Assembly: GCA_020086605.1 (NCBI GenBank)
Contig: JACBWW010000051.1
Span: 700,097-764,096 of the forward strand
Direction of reading: 5' to 3'
Source: Lanius collurio
Lineage: Eukaryota; Chordata; Aves; Passeriformes; Laniidae
DNA length: 64,000 nucleotides
The notes under the pieces: generated by a model
Told to the model about the DNA's origin: nothing
Seen by the model: only the letters and a program-made list of their open reading frames with translations
Database searches by the model: none
Program-made: the position numbers and the translations under genes
Part shown: positions 14,601 through 26,755 of the stretch, one piece after another
Layout: each line of letters begins with the position of its first letter
How positions within the stretch are numbered: the first letter of the stretch is position 1

Positions 14601-17600
14601 GCTACATGACTGTGATGTGGGCTGCATCCTTCAAAATGCCCCATTCTTGAGCCCCTGGATAGAGGGAGCTATGCCACTTTTAAGCCACCATCACAAAATT
14701 GCAACTGCAACCAGCTGTGTCAGCTTCTCAGCCATGTGGCTGTCAGTAATCTCTCCTGTGTGTGGTAAAGTATGTCAATAGTGAACAGCCAAGGTGAGAG
14801 AGATTTTCTTGCCACAATAATGTTCTCGAGCTAAAAAAAATGTATGAGAATTGTTAAATAACTGCTCTAAAATTCTTTGAGTCCACACACACTTTCAAAT
14901 TAATCTGGTCACAGTCTCATGACAAGCTGGTGAAAATAGAATTCCAAGTCCAGATACCACAAGGCTCAGATTTACATACTGTTTCTTTGGCTTTCTAGTG
15001 GCAACTGAACTTATCAAAGAATAAGATCAGATACCAGGTCCTTAAATAGTAAGAAGAGAAGAAAACTGACATTATTCCTTGCTTATTGAAATCTCACCCA
15101 TATAAAATATATATAAAATGTAAGTTTTTTATATATAAAATATCAGTTTTCATTGAGAAGATAAAAAAAGTAACACCATGAAGAAGCTTGACAATCCATA
15201 CCAGTTCCATATCTTGACATAAAAACAACAGGTATTGACAGTTAATACTCTCACATTTTTTGTGACGAGCCTTTTTCCTTGAACTTGGGAGAAATAAAGT
15301 CACACAAAATAATACAGAAAAAAAAAGTTTGGCTGGTGTGCAGATGTGATTGTGTGATTGTGCAAGGGAAAGGAATAGAACAAAGTTTCACATTTTCTAT
15401 CAGTTCCTGTGCTTTGTTCTGCCTACTGACTTTATTGACTGGATGTGAATGTCAGCAGGTCCTCTGGTATTGATAGGAAGAATAAAAAGAAGAGATTATT
15501 TAAAAAAAAAAAAATCTTGTTTTAAAAAGAATTACAAAGAATTTGTTTTATAAACTCAGCTATTTACTTTTTTATTTATTTTACTAGGTGTGGTCAAAAG
15601 CTGTGTTAACAAAGTGTGGCTGCAGGATAATAATTTTGCTGGAAAAAGTATTAACTTAATGCTAGAGCTTGTCTTGTTTAAGGCTAGGAGGTATGACTTG
15701 AAATCCTGGAGACACTGAAAAGTAGGATATTTTGAGTGCATGTGTTTTTATAGCGCTCTTGATAGTCTTACCAAAAAAACCCCAACCACAAAATCTGCAA
15801 AGCTGCTCCTAAAAGACACACACATTTTTCCTGGGAAGGTTAGTTATCTGTATTCTCATGCCTAGAGCTAATCTTCTGAAGAGTCTTGAAAGGGGCTTTG
15901 AAGTGGGAGCAAGACAAATGCCAATATCCCTGGCAAGTCAATATATTAATTCCTCTGAATTCCAAGTAAAGACTTTGGAAATGTACAGAAAAGGCCGAGG
16001 CAGAAATGACACTTATAACTGCATTCATTGAGAGCAAATTCATACCCATTTTCTGCCTAATGAGCATCCAAGATAAATCCAACTTACTGAGCTCCCCAAG
16101 CTTTGATTTAGAGAGATCCTTAATAACCTAGGGCATAAGATATAAGTGCAACTATAGTTACACCATCAAAACCAGGCCAAGAATAAGGTCTTGATCTTTT
16201 GTAATGGCTAAACATATCATATGCCATGACACTGAATTTCAGAAACCTTTATTTACTTGCTGATTTGTGAGTAGTTTCTATTCTAAGCAAACAACTGCAA
16301 ATTCTGAGTTGATGAAAAATGTCACAATATAAATAAATGTTTAGAATATTAAATTGCTTCCATAATTCATCCATGGCATATAGTCACTACATCCCTAGCC
16401 CTGTATAAGAAGTAATTTAACTAAACATATTAATAGCTGAAGAATGGTGCTGGGAAATTAAGACCAGGAATTGAGCATATAATGCATGTACTAAAATTAC
16501 ATAATATTAATGCTCTTTTAAAGAGCAATTTCTGTAGAGGAATTTAACAAACATTATGTCTTACAAAAATGATGAGTGAGGAGTTCAGGACCAGACCTAT
16601 TAATAGTGATGCAATATTTTTTCCAATACAAATTTGACAGTATTTCATAGCTTTGACTCTCAATTCTCCACATTTTGTTACAGCAAGATCCATAAGGTGT
16701 TCTCCTGGTTAGATTTATTCTTAGCTTAATTCAGAAGCACGTTATCCCATATTTTCAAAGGAACAATAGCTGCATCAGGAGTGCGTTTCACATTTTGCTT
16801 CTCCGCCTGTGGTGCTACACCTCTGCTGATTCTTTTCTGTGGAAGCCCTGGCTTTCTTTTTCTTAGTATACTTTTTATTACCAAATTTCTTTCAATTAAC
16901 AAGTTTATGTCTCATGATTACACACTTGAAACATGGATGTCAATGCATGGACACACTCAGGTGTCACAAGTTGTTTTTGCAATTGCTGTGACCAACTCAG
17001 GAGTATAAGGTCCTGCTCCCTTGCTGAAGCACAAATACTTCTGCACAAGCCATGGTGAGACCAAGGTTACCTGAGGCAAGGAAAACTGAAATAAAACTAT
17101 GTGTGCTGGTAGGGCATGAAATACCCTTTTTGAATGGGATTGTTCTACATTACAATAGTCTGATAGAATTACCAAGGAGTAGAGAATACATGTAGGTATT
17201 ATATCTGAAGAGAGAGAAGGGATGACAATTCACCCTTCTAGATCTTTTAAAGATTAAAGTTTTTGTTGGTTTAATATTTCCTCCTCCACTGCAGAAACCC
17301 ATGCTAAGACAAGTTGAAGGGAGCTTGCCTATTGTGCATTCCTGTGAATTGCCTCTCCTCATCATTTCACTGGAAAAACTCTCTTGTGTGGCTATAACAA
17401 TGGAAAAATTCAGCATATTTTCCAGAAACTTTAAAGAGATTCAACATAAATTTTGTAAATTTTGTAGTTTGTTTCCTTTTTTTTTTTTTTTTTGGCTAAA
17501 TCTTAATGCAAATTAGGTAGAATTACCTGAAATGTCTGTTCAGTTCGGAATCTTTGGTATTGCTTAATAGTTTCACTACCTACTGTAAAGCACAGCTTCC

Positions 17601-18688
17601 AAGTTGCAGCATAAAAAACCTTCCAAGTTATTCCTTCTGTATGAGTGATATAAGAGCATCTGATATTAATGTTTAATTCTTACCATGATGCTATCATTGC
17701 CATCAAAAAAAGAATTAATTATAGTAAAAAGTTATTTGTTTGTTACTCACTATCAGGACAGCTCTGTCTGTATCTTTGCATTTTTATGTTGAATTGTTTA
17801 AGATAATTCTGTGAGGATTGGACATCTCACAAACATATTTCACGTTTCTCTACAGTACCTTCAGACACCTGTCACTTGAATTTCAACTGCAATGGTTGCT
17901 ATGTAGTAGGTGAACAGACACAATTCTGACAAGGACTTCCTTGTTGCCTTGCTTGACTCTAGCCATCTGAGAGCTTTAGCTTTCCAGTTTCTTCCTCCTG
18001 TAAAAAACTAGTGAAGTCCCTTCTGTGCTGCTCAATATTGTCAGTCATTCTTCATTGTGGTGGTCTTTAAAAAGATTTTCTGTCAAAGAAGTTGCTGTAA
18101 AGGTGCTAACTTGGTGTACTGAAACAAATGCATTCATTCACCTTAATTATAAATACCATCTCTCTTTACAACTCATTAAAAATCAATTTGGGTAAATAAT
18201 ACTCTCATACTAAGTTATAATCCAATTTTAGCGCACATTTTTCCAAACAGAAACTTTTTCCTTTCATTATTGTGACCAGTATTGTTCATTATATAACAGC
18301 AATTATATTTCATTTACATACTTTTTCTAATTTTCTGTAATATTTTGAATAAATAAAAACTTACAAAAGAAATAAAAGAGGCTGAGAGTTGTTAAACCAT
18401 ATATCCTGTGTTTCTTAAGATCTCTCAAAAGTAGGGTTCTAATCTTGTGCTTTTGGGACTTGCATTTTACACTGGCTTTGTACTAGTAACTTTTTTTCCT
18501 AAGTGCACAGACATACAATAAATTGTCTAGAAAGCACAGTTAAAGAAATTTTAAACATAAAACCCCTCCTGCCATATTACACATGGAAGTGCCCTCTTGA
18601 GCTTTGTGTCAATCGAAGACAGTTTTTCACTAAATGTTTGCTTTAATTAGGTTTCAAATGTATGAAGAGGAATTGGTGAAGCACCCCC
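11636..18688. other. Intergenic DNA, no gene recognised
   Basis: AT-rich DNA. GC-richer patches lie at about 12060-12440 and 14460-14790, with short open frames that look accidental. A run of 17 T is at 17477-17493. I see no exon-like signal, RNA gene or named repeat. Confidence 0.65.
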
Positions 18689-19034
18689 TGTGCTGCAGAT
18701 AGGTAAAACCTTATAACAAGGAAGGCCTTGTTATCCTTGTCAAATCAGTTTACTTCTGATACTTAGGCTATGTAGAAAAGGGTTCTGGGTATTGACTCAG
18801 CTGGAATAGAGGTAGAAAACAGTTACATAACCATAGAAAACAAGCTGTATAACCATCAAGCGTTCATATTGTGGTTTATGGTGGTTGGTTGAATTATGGT
18901 TGATTGAATCATGGTTGTGCTTTAATGGAATGTTACTGATAAAGGCCTAATTACTTTAAAAGGTCTGGTTTTTGGAATAAACGAGCTCCCTTCTGCACCT
19001 GCTTGAGGACTCAGTGTCACTTCTTAGTTTAACA
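18689..19034 (+). mobile_element. Probable solo LTR, alpharetrovirus/ERVK-like
   Basis: The proposed element runs from TG at 18689 to CA at 19034 (346 bp). It is flanked by CCCCC (18684-18688) and CCCCT (19035-19039), a 4-of-5 match for a short target-site duplication. Near its 3' part a TATA-like CTTTAAAAGG (18954-18963) is followed at once by AATAAA (18976-18981) and a short U5-like end. This compact order, with the poly-A signal at the U3/R junction, is known from alpharetroviral LTRs. The U3 part carries direct repeats of the type 'ggttgattgaatcatgg', a TGACTCA site (18793-18799) and a perfect hairpin (18713-18734). No internal viral coding sequence flanks it, so it would be a solo LTR. 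Borders are inferred by eye and the family name is not established. Confidence 0.5.
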
Positions 19035-20893
19035 CCCCTGTTTGCAGCATATTGCGCTATAAAATCTTATGGAGGTCAAGAAACATTTCAATGAAGTGTT
19101 CTACTGAACAGTGTCTTTAGCACAGTTTTTTGAGAATAGGTCCCATAGTGACAATACCTGGTACATTAATTTGATGAGGAGTAAACTATGTTGTACTTTT
19201 TCTCAGTTTGAGTTATTTAATTAAGCTCATTCACAGTTAGTATTGAAAAGGCTAGTGCTTCCTATATAAACATTAAAATAGATATGAACGGCTTTCTTTT
19301 TTTTTCTTGCAGTAATCAACTTTTTAGTGATTACACAGACAGTAAGAGAAACCATCTCATCATTGATATAAAGTTCTGTCAATGGATAGGAGGGGATATG
19401 GCTCTCAAAACAAAATCCTACACAAAACATCTGAGAAACCTTTCTAAAATGCTGAGATTCTGTTTTAAAAGGCACAGGAATATACAGTAGGCAGTCTGAT
19501 GAATTCAGTGTCACTGCTAACAAGCTGTTGACCAATTCTAAAGAGATATATATTTTCAGGTGCTGAAGCTGTTGAGGAGGTTGTTTTATTTAAAAAAAAA
19601 ATCAAAGTATTTTCTTTGTATTTCTAATGAGATCAGCGAAGCATAAGGAAATCCCAACTTCCCCACCCTCACAACCCTCACTAGAACATGGGGGAACAGC
19701 TCACAGGGGAATGGAATTCTAAATCACATAAATAATCTCTAATTAAGTGCATAAATGTTGATAGAGAAAAAGCTAGGTAACTTTCAAAGATTGCTTTGAA
19801 TTTATTCCTGATAATGCTCTATACTGTTGAAGCTGTATTTAAAGTCCTTTATTCTGCTGTTGAATGTATGCCCAGATCCTCATTGCCTACCGACACAATA
19901 ATAAAACTGGCAGATCTCGATTCTGGCTCCTTCCAGTCACCCCACATACTGCACATGATGCTCTCCATAATCCCACTTCTTCAGTCCTGCTGTGACAGAG
20001 GGAACTGGCAGGTCTGTCTCTCAAGGGAAATGGGTTGAGGTCCAGGATGGGCTACATGACTGTAAATTCCTTGACTTGCTGGAGAGGATGAACCAACTGC
20101 TCTGGGTATTTCACTTTGCTGGTTTAAATAATTTTCAAGGCAATCCAAGTTTGTAAAAGATACTTTTTTAAGTTAAAAAAAAAATAAATCACACCCCAAG
20201 AAATTAAAGGAGTCTTGCCCAAATGGCTCAACTGTACTTGCTCAATAAATCTGCATGATTGATCTCATATTTCCTAATGATACACATAAAAATGTCAGCA
20301 TACAGCAGGGAAGGAAAAATGGTACTGGTACTAGGACTCCCCAGAAAATCCTATGTGGGACAAAAAAGCAAATCCGACAATGCAAGAAACAATGATTATT
20401 GTACACAGCCATTCTTGTAGACATGAGAAGAAAAAAACATAAAAAACAAAACAGAAAGAGAATGGCAGAGGTCCATAGGATGTTGGAAGCAGGGAGGCAA
20501 TATTCTAAATCAGAGAAATTCATGACTTGCATAACCATAAACAAATATATGCAGGTCTGCCCCGAAAATAATTTTGAATGTTGGGGACATGGATATTGGC
20601 ATGTCTAAAATCTGTAAGGGCAGCCTCAAACACATGGCAAAAGGTAAGGTGGATTAATGTAAAATAAAATTTATAATGAATATCTAAATGTCATACGCTG
20701 ACTTTGCATTAAGATGTACCATAAACCAGTAGATGGAGGTATCCAGAGAAAAATAGCTGATGCTGTGGATCATCACCCAAACTCTATGCATTTTGAGAGG
20801 GTTACTTCTAGTCTGGCCCTGTAGGCTGAATATGCATTACTACTGGACCATATCAGATACACACCTGGAGACCATCATCTGATTATGTTTAAT

Positions 20894-20927
20894 TTGCAAT
20901 GATTTGAATTTTGCAATGATTTGAATT
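20894..20927. repeat. 17-bp tandem duplication
   Basis: The unit TTGCAATGATTTGAATT occurs twice, perfectly, head to tail. It is probably a local slippage event. Confidence 0.9.
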
Positions 20928-23900
20928 TCGACATTCCGAGACTCCTCCCTAATGTGAGCCAAACTGCAGGGAACAGGAACAGACACATTGCTTCAAAAGG
21001 CCACAAGATACAAATAAAACACTAATATAAATCCTTATTTGCATGAGAGGTTGATAAAAAAGGCTATATTTGAAGTATATTCTGATTTAAATTATTTTTC
21101 ATCATTCAGACTGTAAGAACTTCTAAAATATGTGTATTACTGCTGTGCTACCTAGAAAATAAAAACCTTTGAGCTTTAATGGAAACATCTGAGTTACAAT
21201 CTGTTACCTGCTTGCAGGTTTCAGGCTTGTATGTTTCTACAGCAATATATTAATGGAAAAGAAGTTTTAGTTTTAGACAGTAGGAATGATTATGCTTGAT
21301 GAACACCATGTGGGAAAAAGTGTGAAGAATGCAAATTCTGTTCTTTGAAGAAAAAATTGGTAGAAAAATATAAATTACAGGCAGAATTCTTTTCTTAAGC
21401 ACTTTCTGGCTGATTCTCCTAAATTACAACAAAATTTGCCATTTTGACACAAGTTATATTTTATGGCAGATATTTTGTGATACTGAACTTTTTGCCTGCA
21501 GGAGACTTCTTGAGCTTGTCTCTCTTGTTTCGTTTCTTTCTGGGAAGAGGAGTAGTCCAAGGCTGAGCCCTTTCTAGTTGCTATCTGCCAAAGATCAAGC
21601 ATTAGGAGGTTAGAGTAACTACAATTCTGTTGACTGAACAGTTTTATTTACAGACACGCTGGTTTGCTGTCCCACTTGATAAGTTTGTATCACTGTCTCT
21701 GGAAAAGGACCTCCAGTCACTTTCTTTAGTATCCAAGGCAAAGCATATCTTGATATATTTTAGTTACTAAAGCAAACCACTCTGCATACTAAAGAAAATA
21801 CCGGGAGTTTTGCAGTCATGGGGTCATTGGGACCCCCAGCTGATCAGAGAAATTCAAGATACCACTACAACTGAAGGTTTTGTCACAGAATTTTGGTAAA
21901 GCAAACATCACATGCAAATTGTTGTTTTGCAGCCTTAAGTAATTTCAACCCTTAGATGTCTCAAATTATTGTTTGAATTACATATGTTAGTGAATAACAC
22001 TGCTTTTAGTTTGCAAATAGGAATGCATTTCCACTCTGGACAAGAGATCCCATACACCAGCTTTTGAAAAAACAGAAGATATTGTCATGGCATCACACAT
22101 GGCTCAGTATCAAAGTATTGTCGTATTGCTTATTTGTCCTCAAAGTCTCAGCTGATGAGATACAAATTTAAAAAGTGTAAGAAGCGAAACCCACCAAAAC
22201 CGCTACAAAAGAGCACCAATATTTTATAGGTCTGACTTTATTACATTTATGCAACTAAGTTTTAGTTAAATGTTTATTGGTATTGTGAGGGTACATCTCA
22301 TTTTTTGTCAGTTAAAAATAGTGTCTACATAAAGATTTTAGGCAACTAATTAGTCACAGCTGGAGATGGGTGAGATGAACCCTGCCTTTAATAACCAGCA
22401 GAACAGTTATACTTTGAAAATTAATAACTTACTGCTTTAGTGGTTACCTTCCCACAAAATGAGAAAATCACGATAACTTTTTTGTCAGTCTGTGAAATAT
22501 TGCTAATAATAGCATTGTGTTGCCCAAAGCCTGTGCTCTTAGCTGAGGGTAGACCATAGCAATCAAGAGGGTGGTTCCATAACCATGCCAGCAAGTTACT
22601 CTCAAAAATACAGACCTGTTTTCCCCACAACAGAACACAAGAGAAAAAGTGGCTTCCCTCTCAGTAACACCAGTAACTGTTAGCTCAAATATTCCTCAAA
22701 TTTCTACTTCTCTGCTCTTGATTGGCAGCAGTAAAAAAAAGACAAAAGGCTCAATAACCCTTTTTAGGGAACCAATACAGACCTAGGAGGCAACGTTTCT
22801 ATGCAGACACATTTCTTACCTTTCATAAGAAACAGTATAATTTCTAAACAAAAACCAAAGTAATATTGGGAATCTCAAAAGGTAAAAATGCACACTAATA
22901 TCTCCACAGCAAAGACCTGGTAAATATTACAGTTTTTATGAAAGCAGCAAATAAAGACTATGGAGGCTGAATATGGCTCCATATGTACTTGGCTGTCATT
23001 TCACGTATTACCTGAGCAAGACTGCATGCTTTTATCCCAGTTTGTTAGAACAGCATGGTGGGCAGTTACCAGATCAAGCTATAACAACCCAGCTGAACTG
23101 GCTGGGCCAGCTACATGTTCTGGGCAGCTAATCCTTACACCTACAAAACGGTGGATACTATTCAACAGTTAAAAAAAAAAAAAAAAATTCATTCAAAAAT
23201 ATCACTTGGATCATCTTGGAGTATTAGAGACCTTCAGAAATTGTATTACTAGAACTCTCCCATACAATAAAGGGCAGAATTAGATTGCAAAACAGTTTCA
23301 ATTCCAACTAATATTTACGTTAATTAATAATGTATATATAATATTGATTTTCAATTATTTGGGGTTTTGCCTCTATAGCCCAGTGATTATTTTGTCTGCT
23401 TCTGGATGAAAACAATAATCTTCTAGTATAATATAAGCATCCATGCAAACTATTGCCAATGCAGATTTGTTGTTGCAAAGCTTGCCATATAAATATAACA
23501 ATTGTGAGGTATTTTTCTGTGAATTAAGTAGATAGGATAAGAATTGTAGTTGAGTGAGCATGGTTCAATGAACAAGAAGAAAAAAGTAAAATTTCATCAA
23601 GCAGCTCTCTAGCCAATTTAAAGATTTCAGTACTGCCTGACTAACACTGGGGGCTCTGCAAGGAAATTCAAAACACTTAAGTCATGATATAATCTGTAAC
23701 AGCCAAAAATAAGCAACACAAGCCAGAAAATAAATCAGGAGAAGCTCACCTGAGAAGAGTAGAAACAAGGAGCCCTGGGCAGCAGGGCTTCCATCTACCA
23801 TACCCTGCTCTTCTATTGCCTGTAAATGTCTGCCACTAATACCCAGAGCTTCCATTTCCCAGCCTAACTGTTCTGCAAAAATTACACAAGTTTTGCCCAA

Positions 23901-24202
23901 GTAATTTCAGTAGGTATAAAGCTAAACATAAATAATTGTAAAATAGGAGGAAAATGCAGAAGAGTTATCTTTTAGATAAGGACTATGAAAGAGATGAGTA
24001 CAAACTCTGAGCTAAAAATCATATAATTACATCCCTTTGTTAATGATTGCCTCCGTGTATTCCCCATCTCCATTTCCTAACCCTCATTACACTTGGATTT
24101 TTAGCACTAAGCAGGTCACGTGAAAATTAAATTTGAAAATATGAATATCACTTAAATATTTATATGGCTATTTCTACAGCAGCCTTCAACGCCTAGAACA
24201 GG

Positions 24203-24266
24203 GCAGTGCATGCAGGGGAGCTCTGACAGTGCACTGCATTTGAGCAAGCAGAGCTCCATGCAGTGA
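24203..24266. repeat. Inverted-repeat cluster (hairpin-forming)
   Basis: GGAGCTCTG at 24217-24225 is perfectly complementary to CAGAGCTCC at 24249-24257. The outer flanks also pair imperfectly (GCAGTGCATGCA on the left, ATGCAGTG on the right). The 23-nt spacer holds the palindrome CAGTGCACTG. The motif GCAGTG or its complement recurs across the block. The origin is unknown; a decayed miniature inverted-repeat element is possible. Confidence 0.7.
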
Positions 24267-26709
24267 CATCAGCAGTCAGGAAGCATATGGAGCTTCCAAC
24301 TGGAAGATAAAATCATCAGATGAGTTTCCTTGTCACCATCTCTAGGAAGTGAGGAAGGCACTGGAGTAGGAGGAATGGGTGAATCAAACACTCTTCCTCT
24401 AACTGCGGATAGGATCCAGCACCTGACAAGGCAATGTGCTCGTTATCTTTGCTGTACAAACTTCTGTGACTTCAAAAATTTGCAGGAAAGTTCCAGCTTA
24501 GCACTGCACCCACGAAACATAAAGGAATATGGGATAATTGAACTTCATAGGCTGCACTTTTCTCAGTCCAGATAAAGGCACGAAGACAGGGAGAGAAAGT
24601 AAATGTGTCTAAGATCAGCTGAGAAGTCAGCAGGGTATTTGGTTTCCAAAGCACACAGCAGCAAAATTCAGCCTAGAGGGACACATTTAATTTTAAGAAT
24701 ATTTATAACCCATGGCCTTAAGTTGGTTCCGAAATGTTTGGCTGAAAAGGGAGGGATTGCAAAATGTTTTAAGCATCTATCTGAATATAGGTTGAGATAT
24801 TCTGACTCTACATCTTTTAGTTCAATCAAAGGTAGGTATTTATAGAAGGACAGGGGAAGTGAAGTTTTTCTTAATGACTTTTTGTTAATTTTTAAAAATA
24901 TATTTTACTGTTTCTTATCTCTGTTAATATTTATTTGAGTTTAGTCCCATTCCTCTCATAGTCCCTAATTTTCCTTATCCACAAATGATTGGTATCAAGG
25001 GCTTCATAATGCACTAAACATTGTATAGTTTGATAATTTTTTTAAAGGAGAAAATATAGACCTTCAAGAATTTTGAGTGATCTAAAACTTCTCCTTAGGT
25101 TTTTGTCCTATCCAACTTTAGGAAAAATCATCATTACAGATCAATATTGTTACTTAAGAAGATGTGAAGATACAGGTGAGTTCATTGGTCCATAGGAACA
25201 TTAACTGTCATTAAGTATATCAAACTGCGAGTCATCATTCCAAGATCTGAGTCCTAAACAAATCTTTTCTTCCATCTGCAGATCAGGAAGGACAGTAAGT
25301 CACAAAATTGTTTACTTATTTTCAAAGTATAACTGACTGACACACCACCATGCTAGGAGTACACTCTTCATTTTCTTCAGGGAGAGCTGCCTTATTGTTT
25401 AAGGACAGCTGATCTTGTGCTATGAAAGCTCCAGGAGACTGCAGATCTCTAGTCAAGACTTCACCTCAGCAGCAGCAGGGAGAGTGTAGGAGATAACCAC
25501 ATATGGTGCTTGCAGTCCACTGCAGATAAATCCAGCTGTTGGAGAAGTCTCCTGATAAAGATCTCATTAGTGATCACCACTGGATTTATGTCTTACGTAA
25601 TCCCCAAAAGTTCCCAGTTCTGACATTTGCTCTTTCTTGTGGTTTTTGTAAATTCCACAGTGATTTTTTTTCTGAAAATAGATGAATATGCCATTCTTCC
25701 TTTCTGGCACCAAACAAGAAATCCTATTATTTAGGAAATAATCCATTTTTGGCTTTACAGATTAAACTTTGTGGCGATGTTTGGCAACAGCATGTCAAGG
25801 CCTCTGTGGATTAGAAAATCTGAGAAACTTGTCAGTATCTTGGTTTTCTGTTTGAAATACTGTACTTAAAGACTTTAAAACTCAGGAGACAATCATCTCT
25901 AATTACGTCTTTATTCCATTTTTAATAGATAATGAGTTCAAAGAAATGCCACTTGCAATTTTCAACACAGTTTTAGAAAGAACATTCATATGTCTTCAGT
26001 GGACATTGTAAGTGAGACTGACTCTGGAAATAGTGCAACTTGTTTTCATGAAGATTCTCAATTGGATTTCCCTGAAAGTTTCTGCTCTTTTTTCTCCCTT
26101 TACTAATTTTTTTGAAGAGGAAAGAGATTATGAATAAAACCCTATTTTAAAATGAAAGAGGCATAAAAAGAGTGAACTGTTTTGTGTATCATTACTTGCC
26201 TTTTACAAAAACAGAACAAAAATCCACTATTAAGTGACAAGCATATGTCCTATTTACTGTGGCTGTAAATTAAAGGGTGGGGAAAAAAGTTACGCTATTG
26301 AATTTTGTTATGTCTACTAAAGGGTTAACAACAGTGCTTTGATATATTACTGAAACATGAAATTAGAAATCAAATTGGAGTCATCTATTTTACAAAATAT
26401 TTCCATTTAATCACAGGAGCAGGACTTGTAAATAACGGAGTTCAAAGGTTTGGAGCAGATGGTCTTTCTGTTTTAATTCTTCATCTGATCTGCTGTATGC
26501 CAGTAAATCTCTGAGTTTCATTTGCTTTATTCAAATCCCTTGGCTATTAAGGACACATTGTGTCAAAGCATTCTGCTGTGGAATATCAGTTGTGTTATAT
26601 ATTCCTAAAGTAAAATAAAGCATATGTATATTTTGCATACACAAAGAACAAGATGATAAAAACCGCAAGACTGCAAAAATATATTCTTTTCAGATGACCT
26701 ATTTAAATA

Positions 26710-26710
<1 letters not shown>

Positions 26711-26754
<44 letters not shown>
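26711..26754. repeat. (TCTA)11 microsatellite
   Basis: Eleven perfect TCTA units, followed by a short TG/TA-rich stretch. A pure tetranucleotide array of this length is likely to vary in length between individuals. Confidence 0.97.

Positions 26755-26755
<1 letters not shown>

Larger units (their letters stand above)
19035..26710. other. Intergenic DNA, no gene recognised
   Basis: AT-rich DNA without recognisable genes. It holds a 17-bp tandem duplication (20894-20927), a run of 17 A (23171-23187) and an inverted-repeat cluster (24203-24266), each described separately. All open frames are short and look accidental. Confidence 0.65.
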
